This document shows positions 7,328 through 13,420 of a stretch of DNA of 13,502 nt, one piece after another. Origin of the DNA: Candidatus Bathyarchaeota archaeon. GTDB lineage: Archaea; Thermoproteota; Bathyarchaeia; 40CM-2-53-6; FEN-987. The notes beneath the pieces are model-generated. The model saw only the letters and a list, made by a program, of their open reading frames with translations. It had not been told where the DNA came from and searched no databases. The translations under genes and the position numbers were made by a program. Location: contig PMBQ01000227.1 in the NCBI GenBank assembly GCA_003152955.1, positions 873 to 14,374 on the forward strand, in the 5' to 3' direction. Numbering within the stretch: the stretch's first letter is position 1; each line of letters opens with the position of its first letter.

Positions 7328-7714
7328 ATGGTTTCAGAGAAAGTTTTGCGGTTTCAAGGAAAGAATAAAGATCTAGCCCAATTGTCGCAACAAATAGTTC
7401 AGCAACTGCAGGCTGAGGGATACAAGGTCCAGTCGACTACGGCTCCGTTGGGACAAGTGATTCAAGCGGCGAAGGCAGGAATACTGCGCGACATTATCGC
7501 CGCCGACAGATGTTTCACAATCGTGCTCTCAGGACAACCAAATGACTTCACGGTGCATGTTGGAATTGGTAAGTTGATACAGAACCTTGCGGTGGCAGCT
7601 GCCGAAGCGCTACTACTCTCGGTCCTCTTCCTTGCAGTCGACGTGCCCGAAATGCTCTGGACACGTCACGTCGAAGGCGAAATCATCAAGGAAATAACCC
7701 GAATAATAGGCTGA
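7328..7714 (+). CDS. hypothetical 128-aa protein with one hydrophobic helix
   Basis: Not recognised. The N-terminal half (about 1-85) looks like a small alpha/beta domain: helix 14-32, strands around YKVQSTTAP and CFTIVLSGQPNDFTVHVGIG. It is followed by one hydrophobic segment (about 86-104) and an amphipathic C-terminal helix (EGEIIKEITRIIG). The layout suggests a soluble domain tethered to the membrane, or a compact globular fold with a buried helix. The start is the ATG at 7328 after a TATA-like box; codon use looks ordinary and the frame is clean. It sits 89 nt after the M20 gene and before a strongly folded intergenic element. No functional claim can be made. Confidence 0.65.
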   Translation: MVSEKVLRFQGKNKDLAQLSQQIVQQLQAEGYKVQSTTAPLGQVIQAAKAGILRDIIAADRCFTIVLSGQPNDFTVHVGIGKLIQNLAVAAAEALLLSVLFLAVDVPEMLWTRHVEGEIIKEITRIIG

Positions 7715-7744
7715 CCCACCCACACCGACGCACACGAGAACAAA

Positions 7745-7800
7745 CCCATTGTGGCGTTCCACTCGCTATCTGTTCCATGCGTGGAACCTGCCACGATGGG
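7745..7800 (+). ncRNA. putative structured RNA or long hairpin element
   Basis: CCCATTGTGGC (7745-7755) pairs with GCCACGATGGG (7790-7800) over 11 bp, with a single T-G wobble. Inside, GTTCCA (7772-7777) pairs with TGGAAC (7782-7787) around a TGCG tetraloop. A second GTTCCA (7756-7761) could take the same partner, so two exclusive inner folds are possible. It lies between the 128-aa gene and the FxLYD-like gene, 64 nt before the latter's start. It could be a 5'-leader element, a processing or termination signal, or a small mobile hairpin. It is unusually strong compared with other intergenic regions here. Confidence 0.45.
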
Positions 7801-7863
7801 GATCTCCAGTTACAACCTAAACTTCTTACTGGCACAAGAGCATGAGGCCGGGAGGGTTCGTCT

Positions 7864-8670
7864 TTGCCCAAATCAGTGCTCCTTCTATTCATCGTTTTTT
7901 TATTCCTCTCCTTTCCTAGCCCCGTTGGGGCCGCAACCAGCGCAGTCATCCAAAACGATTCCACTTATCTCGATGCCTTCCAACACTATCACGTTGTGGG
8001 AGAAGTCAAGAATACAGGCGATGTGTGGTTACAATCCATCCTGGTCTCCGTCACGCTAAAGGATCAGACCGGAGCGATCGTGGACAATAGGCAAGGGAGC
8101 CCTTGGCTCAAACATCTTCCCCCCCAGGCCGCTATCGGTTTCGACGTGATCGAACCTGACCCAGCTAAGTCGGCATTGATTCGAAGCTACTCAATAGCTT
8201 TGACCTATTCATCTGGACCACAAAGACCCACCTCGTTGGATATTGATGACGTTACTTCCTCAAGGAACAGTGTGGGGTGGCTTCAGGTTCAGGGCGTGGT
8301 GGCGAACGGGGGAGACTTTGCAAGCGACAACACTAGCGTAACTGGAACCTTCTATGGTTCTGACGGCAAAGTCGTTTTCGTCACGTTCACGACCCCCACA
8401 ACATCCACGATCGCGCCAGGTACGAGCGAACCATTCACATTGACCATTGTAGAGTCGACCAGAAGTAAGCTGGTCACTCGATACTCGGTCGCCGCTGAAA
8501 GCACCGAGTACACAAGCGCCCTTACGTACACAAATATCCCAGAATTTCCATGGCAATCAACAATCATAACAGGGTTCGCGCTAGCCTCGGTTCTCATTAT
8601 GATGAGAAAGAGGCATAGCACCAAGAATGGAGCAAGTTTCCGCTCATTCACTCTCTGTTCTTTCTCCTAA
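7864..8670 (+). CDS. exported FxLYD-like two-domain protein with PEFP sorting tail
   Basis: The 268-aa protein has a signal peptide (hydrophobic 4-18, likely cleavage after VGA/AATSA, about residue 24). Two beta-rich repeats follow, at about 25-118 and 126-218. Each begins with a pattern like HVVGEVKNTGDVWLQSILVS or LQVQGVVANGGDFASDNTSV, which is the FxLYD type of immunoglobulin-like domain (G-x-V-x-N-x-[GS] then V-x-[VG]-x-[FL]). The C-terminus carries IPEFP (225-229), a transmembrane helix (231-246) and MRKR, an archaeal sorting or anchoring tail. The start is TTG 7864, preceded by GGAGG with an 8-nt spacer. It is probably a cell-surface protein involved in contact or binding; the ligand is unknown. 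About 20 residues after MRKR are unusually long for such a tail. Confidence 0.75.
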   Translation: MPKSVLLLFIVFLFLSFPSPVGAATSAVIQNDSTYLDAFQHYHVVGEVKNTGDVWLQSILVSVTLKDQTGAIVDNRQGSPWLKHLPPQAAIGFDVIEPDPAKSALIRSYSIALTYSSGPQRPTSLDIDDVTSSRNSVGWLQVQGVVANGGDFASDNTSVTGTFYGSDGKVVFVTFTTPTTSTIAPGTSEPFTLTIVESTRSKLVTRYSVAAESTEYTSALTYTNIPEFPWQSTIITGFALASVLIMMRKRHSTKNGASFRSFTLCSFS

Positions 8671-8678
8671 GACAAAAT

Positions 8679-8694
8679 TCCCTCATTCGAGGGA
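8679..8694 (+). terminator. short hairpin after the FxLYD-like gene
   Basis: TCCCTC and GAGGGA form a perfect 6-bp stem around an ATTC loop, 9 nt after the stop codon. No T-run follows, so archaeal intrinsic termination is not clearly supported; it may instead stabilise the 3' end. Confidence 0.25.
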
Positions 8695-8714
8695 GAACTC
8701 CACCGGAGCAGCGC

Positions 8715-8734
8715 GATTTCCACCAGGTGGAATC
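8715..8734. promoter_or_regulatory. perfect palindrome upstream of the four-helix membrane protein
   Basis: TTCCACC, a central A, and GGTGGAA (8718-8732) form a 7-bp perfect palindrome, extended by GAT/ATC with one bulged base. It lies about 46 nt before the ATG at 8779, a place where an operator or activator site would overlap the promoter. A hairpin with a 1-nt centre is not favoured in RNA, so a DNA-binding site is the more natural reading. Confidence 0.35.
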
Positions 8735-8778
8735 AACCTTAACCATTCCGGACCCTGCGAGGGGTTTGAGGTTAGAGA

Positions 8779-9291
8779 ATGAGTCGAGATTCGGCGCTTC
8801 AAGTTGGCTTTGTGGATATCGCGGCGGTACTCTTTGTAGTCGGGGGTGTCGCCAGTTTGGTGATGAGCCTTCTGACCATTCCTGTGGTCAGCGCTCAACT
8901 TCCGGTCACTTTCATTACAGTGTTTTTCGTGATTTTAGCGATCGACCTGATCTGCTCCCTAGGAGCACTCCACTGCTACACGCTAGCGACTAAGCGTATG
9001 CTATCGGAGGCGGGCATGAGGGGATTGATCTTCGGAGCACTATTACTAATCTTCAGTCTGGGTTTTGTCGCAAACTTCATCGCGGCAACATCTACAGTGA
9101 TACTGGCTGAGCTAAGTGCAACCCTAGTTCTCATCGGAGGCATAATCTGTTTCACACTTCGCTACACAACGCTCTCTTCATCTCCCCAATTGCAACAACC
9201 GATCCGTCAACCAGCCAGGGCAGTCAAAAAGCAAGAGAAAAATCCCAACAATCAAATTCAGCCCAACCGGCAGCAAGCCACAAGAATATGA
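8779..9291 (+). CDS. four-helix membrane protein whose C-terminus reads through an M20 remnant
   Basis: This 170-aa protein has four hydrophobic segments at about 11-33, 42-66, 80-100 and 106-127, with short polar loops. A hydrophilic Gln/Pro/Asn-rich tail follows (130-170), probably cytoplasmic. The family was not recognised. The start is ATG 8779 with GAGGTT about 6 nt before it. The last 15 or so codons, and the stop, lie in sequence homologous to the 3' end of the M20 gene but in another reading frame. The native C-terminus was therefore probably replaced when that fragment became joined. The tail's unusual composition (NPNNQIQPNRQQATRI) fits out-of-frame origin. A transport, channel or sensor role cannot be chosen from sequence. 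Confidence 0.65.
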   Translation: MSRDSALQVGFVDIAAVLFVVGGVASLVMSLLTIPVVSAQLPVTFITVFFVILAIDLICSLGALHCYTLATKRMLSEAGMRGLIFGALLLIFSLGFVANFIAATSTVILAELSATLVLIGGIICFTLRYTTLSSSPQLQQPIRQPARAVKKQEKNPNNQIQPNRQQATRI

Positions 9292-9305
9292 GGAGCACGT
9301 GGAAA
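9245..9305 (+). pseudogene. decayed copy of M20 3' end
   Basis: This 61-bp segment aligns without gaps to 7117-7177 in the intact M20 gene, with 52 of 61 bases identical. In the original frame it reads PTIKFSPTGSKPQEYEEHVE. The metal-ligand His is Gln and two conserved glycines are Ser, so it is non-functional. Homology stops abruptly at 9305, where the direct repeat at 9306 begins. Weaker similarity may extend about 20 bp upstream. The segment also encodes, out of frame, the end of the four-helix membrane protein. Confidence 0.75.
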
Positions 9306-9330
9306 AGTGTGTGTGCACCACTAGAACCAC
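9306..9330 (+). repeat. left direct repeat flanking the 114-aa gene
   Basis: AGTGTGTGTG followed by CACCACTAGAACCAC matches 9843-9869, where the same blocks are separated by an extra CG and one base differs. It is an imperfect palindrome (AGTG ... GTGCAC ... CACT). It begins exactly where the M20 remnant ends. Confidence 0.55.
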
Positions 9331-9483
9331 GCACGCTAAACGATCCGGTATCATGGTATTGTTCGGTCCTGCCGTTGGATTTGTGTGCGCCCTAATGGTG
9401 CGTAATCAGAATCGGTTACTAATTCCACTTTTTGCATCACGATTCCACCCTTTCTACCTAGTTTGATTACGAAATAGCGCATC

Positions 9484-9828
9484 TTGGTGACTGAGATAAA
9501 ACGAGTGAACTCATCTTCAGATCTCTTGTCAGACTCGATAGAGGAGGTCCTGGGCGAGCTCCTAGGGGAGCGTGCCAAACAGGCAATTTATGCGTGCCTG
9601 GAAAGACAGGGTCTACCGCAACATCAGATCCCTGAGCATCTGCCTAGATTTGATGCTTTTCTGGAGGACACGTTCGGAAGAGGTGGTAGAGCGATAGAGA
9701 CGCGGATCGCGGAACGACTTCACACTCAACTAGGATTGGAACTCATCGCAGTGCCGCATTACGGTCTAACTGACTACGCCGATATGGTTTCCCGACGACT
9801 GTCTAGGGTTGAGCGACTGGATGATTGA
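9484..9828 (+). CDS. small helical protein, possible archaeal NitrOD5-like output domain
   Basis: This 114-aa protein is predicted nearly all helical. Residues 17-85 (EEVLGELLGERAKQAIYACL, then a variable loop QGLPQHQIPEHLPRF, then LEDTFGRGGRAIETRIAERL) resemble the short NitrOD5-type domain reported at the ends of archaeal signalling proteins: a helix, a proline-containing loop, then an FG-x-G-A-x-x-[IL]-E-x-x-I motif. This match is from memory and needs a profile search. If right, it would be a stand-alone signalling or oligomerisation domain. The start is TTG 9484 or the adjacent GTG 9487; no clear ribosome-binding site is seen. The gene is bracketed by direct repeats at 9306-9330 and 9843-9869, which suggests it may have arrived or moved as a small unit. 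Confidence 0.65.
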   Translation: MVTEIKRVNSSSDLLSDSIEEVLGELLGERAKQAIYACLERQGLPQHQIPEHLPRFDAFLEDTFGRGGRAIETRIAERLHTQLGLELIAVPHYGLTDYADMVSRRLSRVERLDD

Positions 9829-9842
9829 AGATATCAGCGTTT

Positions 9843-9869
9843 AGTGTGTGTGCGCACCACTAGACCCAC
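9843..9869 (+). repeat. right direct repeat flanking the 114-aa gene
   Basis: This copy of the repeat at 9306-9330 has the core AGTGTGTGTGCG then CACCACTAGACCCAC. TAGTG and CACTA at its ends, with GTGCGCAC in the centre, make it an imperfect palindrome. Similarity beyond the core is weak, though both copies are followed within about 45 bp by GGTAT and CGGTCC. Confidence 0.55.
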
Positions 9870-9940
9870 CAACAGTATGGATCGTGGTATAAGACCCGGT
9901 CCAGCGTTATCGTTTTGTGTTCTCGATTTGGCTTCAACTG

Positions 9941-10462
9941 TCAAGCAACCTCTTTTCTTGTATTTTCATGGAAGAAGAACATGGAATAAAGACTGATGGC
10001 AAAAACGAGACTGTACTTTTTTGTGACGTAGACAAAGTTCTTCGGTTCCACGATAGTAGGGTTCAGTTGCTGATTGAGTGAATCAAGCGGCAGATTTGGG
10101 TTGATAATATGGGCACTAGTCCACATCAGAAAATTCCAGATGACCTCGTAGCCGAACACAAGAGCAACCACACAGAACGAAATGAATGTCAGACGTTTTA
10201 GTGCGGTAGGTAACCCCACTATCTTTTCACGTAGGGCTTCTAAAGCACACAACCAGCAAACGAATATTGAACCCATCATCATTGTGATTGGTTTGAAGTA
10301 AATGCCGCCAAGGATGGGAAGAACTTGAATCTCGTCTTTTACGAATCTTTCACCTTGAGCTTGTTCGAATGGATACTTGGTAAACGCCCAGATCGTGATC
10401 GTTAACGTAACAAGTCCTGCAATAATCGAAATGGCTGCAAAAAGCTTCTCTTCATTCTTCAT
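9941..10462 (-). CDS. four-helix membrane protein of unknown function (low-GC)
   Basis: This 173-aa protein has hydrophobic segments at about 8-27, 55-76, 90-112 and 148-165. The loop between the first two (PFEQAQGERFVKDEIQVLP) and the one before the last (NPNLPLDSLNQQLNPTIVEP) are polar and probably outside the membrane. The C-terminus (HENTRKEVA) is charged. No family was recognised. The start is ATG 10462 and the frame is clean. It is the only gene in the 7.3-13.3 kb block on the minus strand, and it appears richer in A and T than its neighbours, with many AAA, ATT and TTT codons. This fits a different origin, though base composition was judged by eye. Confidence 0.65.
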   Translation of the reverse strand: MKNEEKLFAAISIIAGLVTLTITIWAFTKYPFEQAQGERFVKDEIQVLPILGGIYFKPITMMMGSIFVCWLCALEALREKIVGLPTALKRLTFISFCVVALVFGYEVIWNFLMWTSAHIINPNLPLDSLNQQLNPTIVEPKNFVYVTKKYSLVFAISLYSMFFFHENTRKEVA

Positions 10463-10968
10463 TAAAACCCATATCCAGTAACGACGAACAAGAAATCACA
10501 ATTACCATTCGAAGTTACCTCTTCTGCAAGTATTTGTCAATGCTGTTTATGGCATGCTGTTTCCAAGAGCGTAGAAGCCCCCCTCTACTACTCACACGAA
10601 TTCACCGCATTCACCATTTTGAAGCAGGAAGATTGGTTGAGTATACGTGCATGGCTAGACATGGGCTTTGTGTGTGTGGTATCAAAAGTGCGCACGCACT
10701 TTTCTTGACGACGAACTAGCGGTTCACATTTGGTTGCCCGCAACAGCCGTACCACACACATTTTCTACCGACTAACGGCACGATTCAAATTCCGCCTCCG
10801 GCGATTTTCCCCCTAGCAGTCTTCAAGTGTCGGCTTTGCGCATGACACCGGCATTTGACAGGGACCGTCGTCTGCTGTTAACTCGTCAGCGCTATTGACT
10901 TGTACCGGCTCTTGTCGAGCCAGTAATAACAGATACCTGTCAGAATAGCTCTTACCCTTGCAAAGTAT
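10463..10968. other. 500-bp gene-free stretch with palindromes
   Basis: No convincing gene is present; the open frame at 10534-10719 has no ribosome-binding site and an implausible composition. Structure seen: TGTGTGTGGTA (10671-10681) with its exact reverse complement at 10750-10760, a perfect palindrome at 10684-10703 between them, and a 5-bp hairpin GGCTC/GAGCC at 10907-10921. A TATA-like AGTAATAAC near 10922-10930 could serve the gene starting at 10969. The stretch may be decayed coding DNA or a regulatory or replication-type region. Confidence 0.4.
10671..10760. repeat. 11-bp inverted repeat enclosing a perfect 20-bp palindrome
   Basis: The arms at 10671-10681 and 10750-10760 are perfectly complementary. 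Inside, AAAAGTGCGCACGCACTTTT (10684-10703) has 9-bp perfect arms around a CA centre. Its AGTG...GCAC...CACT theme recalls the direct repeats around the 114-aa gene, so these may be one family of short palindromic elements. Confidence 0.5.
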
Positions 10969-11478
10969 GTGCTCTCATGCATTGTGAAGAGCTTGGGCCT
11001 ATCACCTAGTCAACAGGCACGCTTCGGCAGTACAGGCATACTTGTTTTGCAGCTGATAGTAGGAACGTTGAATTTGACGATAGGTATCCTTGCGATTACT
11101 TTCTACGCATTGGATCCTGGGTCAATTGGGAGAACCGCCTCTTCTGGAACGTTCTTACAGATTTCGCTCCTCACCTTCATTTTTGGGATCCTTTCATTTG
11201 TCGTTGCCTGCTTGGGAGCAGCACTCAACACGAGAATCCCGATCTACGCCACGGAAAGGCGCGAGCCCCAAGGTTACCCAGCACAAACTACCACGAGGGA
11301 ATATGTTACGCAGGAACGGCAAACAATCCTCGAGCAAACATATGTAGGGCTAGCCTGCCCGAACTGTGACCGAGAGGTGTCGAAGAATGACAAGTTCTGC
11401 GACCAATGTGGAGCACGGTTCGAGTCCGCAGATCAGACAGCGGGACCCGAACTGTGGCAAAGCTTAGGCAAAGCTTAG
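10969..11478 (+). CDS. membrane protein with two helices and C-terminal zinc ribbon
   Basis: This 169-aa protein has two hydrophobic segments (about 22-46 and 61-85). A polar linker (90-125) follows, then a zinc ribbon with Cys130/Cys133 (CPNC) and Cys144/Cys147 (CDQCG), the DZR/zinc-ribbon type common at the ends of archaeal membrane proteins. The ribbon is probably cytoplasmic. The start is GTG 10969, the first start after an in-frame stop; a second GTG at 10984 would remove five residues. The last residues are shaped by an 11-bp tandem duplication (11456-11477) that creates the stop codon. Function unknown; such proteins may be adaptors or sensors. Confidence 0.65.
   Translation: MLSCIVKSLGLSPSQQARFGSTGILVLQLIVGTLNLTIGILAITFYALDPGSIGRTASSGTFLQISLLTFIFGILSFVVACLGAALNTRIPIYATERREPQGYPAQTTTREYVTQERQTILEQTYVGLACPNCDREVSKNDKFCDQCGARFESADQTAGPELWQSLGKA
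11456..11477 (+). repeat. 11-bp perfect tandem duplication at a gene end
   Basis: GGCAAAGCTTA occurs twice back to back (11456-11466 and 11467-11477). Because 11 is not a multiple of three, the second copy is read in a different frame and yields GGC AAA GCT TAG, which ends the protein. Removing one copy would open the frame further. Confidence 0.8.
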
Positions 11479-11504
11479 GAACATTTGTGTTCTGTTTTCA
11501 AAAC

Positions 11505-11514
11505 ATTAATATAC
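11505..11514 (+). promoter_or_regulatory. putative TATA box of the 11545 gene
   Basis: ATTAATATAC is the best TATA-like sequence in this intergenic gap, centred about 35 nt before the ATG at 11545. It supports a short-leader transcript and the choice of that ATG rather than the earlier in-frame start at 11485. Confidence 0.45.
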
Positions 11515-11544
11515 CATTGTTATGCGTTTCGCGTGGAAGAGCAC

Positions 11545-11928
11545 ATGACGGAGTTTCAGAACTATCCAATCGGTCAACCCAACGTCGTGCGAACCCTTTA
11601 TTGTCGTCGCAAACGATCTATCGAGAGTTATGTGAAGACCGTGACAGAGGTCTGGGTTGGAGACCGCCTAAGCAGAATCATAGTCAGCGACTTGACTCGG
11701 CGTCTAGAAACGGAAGAAGAACTGATGCCTAATTTCAATATTGAAAATCATTGCATAGGCAAGATGACCGCAACAGTGAATGCAACCCAACACGAATACG
11801 TTTGTCCAGAAGTCGAAACCCAGACCGCGAGGGTTGACGGAGTCCAGAGCAACGTGGGATCCTGGGAGCTGGTAAAAACTGAGGCAGGCTTTCCCCCTAT
11901 CTGCGTTCCTCTCTGTCGGTCTTATTGA
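11545..11928 (+). CDS. hypothetical cysteine-bearing 127-aa protein
   Basis: Not recognised. From ATG 11545 the protein is soluble and mixed alpha/beta in appearance, with five cysteines (LYCRR, NHCIGK, YVCPE, PICVPLC). A basic segment (CRRKRSIESYVKTVTE) lies near the start, but there is no complete metal-binding motif. An upstream TATA-like box supports this start; the frame is open back to 11485 but that part reads as non-coding. The C-terminal third (GVQSNVGSWELVKTEAGFPP) is less convincing as conserved protein, so the gene may be frayed or truncated. Other plus- and minus-strand frames overlap it, which lowers confidence. Confidence 0.4.
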   Translation: MTEFQNYPIGQPNVVRTLYCRRKRSIESYVKTVTEVWVGDRLSRIIVSDLTRRLETEEELMPNFNIENHCIGKMTATVNATQHEYVCPEVETQTARVDGVQSNVGSWELVKTEAGFPPICVPLCRSY

Positions 11929-12014
11929 TGAGCCTAAAGTAGCATTGGTCAGGTAGTTCTTCGATATTGTGGGGGCTCCTACGAGAGCGCAAAGTTCCAT
12001 TGGAGTAGCGATCC

Positions 12015-13313
12015 GTGACTCAGCACAAGCGATTTCATATCAGCCTTCTTCTAGGCTTGATTCTGCTGGGATTCGTTCCAATCTTCAGTGTCGGCATTCT
12101 ATCCGCCGCATCCCCTAGAGGGACTTCCACCGATGCTTTTGCATTGTCGGGCGATGTTTCTCTTAATTATCAAATCCCCTTCGAAGGAATGAGGCTCGAC
12201 TACTTTTCCGAGACAACATCGATTCTACAGCAGGAAATGGGGCTAACGGGGTCCGGGTTGATTACTTTAACATTTCATGACCTGACACCCACATCGTCAA
12301 CGATGGACATCAAGGTGAACGGGACTGCTACACAAAGCGGCCGACAACTTCCGGTGAAAGTGAACACCTCCGTCGAGTTTCCAACAAATCAGGACACCAT
12401 ACTCTTCCTGAGGAATGGCGGCCAACAGAATCTGCAGATCTTCGCTGGAGCTGCAGGGCAGGCGATTCAGATTGTCCCAGGGTACAGTTTTCAGCTCACG
12501 CGTCCATGGGACCTACATGATCAGACCTTTGTCAAGACTTCTCTAGGCAGCTTCTCAGTCTACCGATACCACACATCAATCAGTATTGGAAACACGGTTC
12601 TAGATTTCTACGCATCCTACGAGAAATCGACGCAAGTCCTGGTCTACGGGGAAGTATACGCAACACAGGGCGCAGGCACTGCCGTAATCGAGAAGATAGA
12701 ACTACAACAAACCAACGCGCAATTAACCAACAGCACCGGCCAATCACCACAATGCATCATAGCCACCGCCGCTTATGGGAGTGAAGTCGCGGCACCGGTT
12801 CAGTTCCTGCGCAACTTCAGAGACAACGAGGTGGATCAAACCAACCGCCGGCACCATTTCCTCTCCGCCTTCAACGCATGGTACTACTCCTGGGCACCAT
12901 CAATAGCTAGAGTAGAGGCTGGAAACTCTGAGCTGCGAGCTGGAGTACGAGCAGCGATAATCCCCCTGCTAGGAGCACTATTCGTTAGCTCCACGATCTT
13001 CAATTTGGGGCGCTCTCTCAACCCCGAAGTAGCAATCCTCATGACCGGTCTCGCAGCCAGCACAATCCTCGGACTAGTGTACCTCACCCCGATCGCATTT
13101 ATCACCCAACGCGTGCTCAAGCGGAGGATCACCGCAAGAACAATACTCTACGTATCGATCCTAGGAATTGCGCTAGCCCTGATGGGAACTTTGACTCATG
13201 GAAGCATCGACATCGTGGAAAACCTGACGGCAATCATTGTCTTAGAGACAATTCTTCTCGCCCCAACCTTACTGGTCCGAAGCATCACGCATGAATTGAA
13301 GGACGCACGATGA
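12015..13313 (+). CDS. exported/membrane protein with CFI-box and four C-terminal helices
   Basis: This 432-aa protein begins with a signal peptide or anchor (hydrophobic 9-30, then SAASPRG). A beta-rich extracellular region follows (about 40-235). The CFI-box, QCIIATAAYGSEVAAPVQFL (from 246), continues as RNFRDNEV. This short motif is found at the C-terminus of many archaeal and some bacterial surface proteins. After an amphipathic stretch with HHFLSAFNAWYYSWAPSIAR come four hydrophobic segments at about 309-330, 339-364, 373-393 and 402-422. The start is GTG 12015 with GGAG about 9 nt before it. Its TGA overlaps the ATG of the M20-tail reading frame (ATGA at 13310-13313). The function of the CFI-box is not settled. 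Confidence 0.8.
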   Translation: MTQHKRFHISLLLGLILLGFVPIFSVGILSAASPRGTSTDAFALSGDVSLNYQIPFEGMRLDYFSETTSILQQEMGLTGSGLITLTFHDLTPTSSTMDIKVNGTATQSGRQLPVKVNTSVEFPTNQDTILFLRNGGQQNLQIFAGAAGQAIQIVPGYSFQLTRPWDLHDQTFVKTSLGSFSVYRYHTSISIGNTVLDFYASYEKSTQVLVYGEVYATQGAGTAVIEKIELQQTNAQLTNSTGQSPQCIIATAAYGSEVAAPVQFLRNFRDNEVDQTNRRHHFLSAFNAWYYSWAPSIARVEAGNSELRAGVRAAIIPLLGALFVSSTIFNLGRSLNPEVAILMTGLAASTILGLVYLTPIAFITQRVLKRRITARTILYVSILGIALALMGTLTHGSIDIVENLTAIIVLETILLAPTLLVRSITHELKDAR

Positions 13314-13420
13314 GCCCAACCGGCGGCAAGCTTCACGAATCTGAAGAATGCGTGGAAATCGAATCCGTCCGGAAGACGGTCGAAGTCTACTTGGAGATAC
13401 TGAAAACAGCGCTGGGATAG
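13310..13420 (+). pseudogene. second copy of the M20 3' end, still an open 36-codon frame
   Basis: Positions 13314-13420 align without gaps to 7133-7239, the end of the intact M20 gene, with 89 of 107 bases identical. The stop codon is included (TAG for TAA). The frame is intact, and ATG at 13310 overlaps the stop of the CFI-box gene as ATGA, so a 36-residue product (MSPTGGKLHESEE..., ending LKTALG) could be translated by coupling. The metal-ligand His is kept, but Tyr-to-Ser and Tyr-to-Cys changes follow it. About seven of the changed codons are silent and eight are not. It is best read as a remnant; a functional micro-ORF cannot be excluded. Confidence 0.7.

Noticed and set aside
10534..10719. 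61-aa plus-strand open frame
   Set aside because: TTG start without ribosome-binding site and it runs through the palindromic repeat region.
11406..11732. Overlapping plus-strand frame across the end of the zinc-ribbon gene
   Set aside because: Shadow of two adjacent genes; Arg/Ser-rich random-like composition. It would only matter if the 11-bp duplication were removed.
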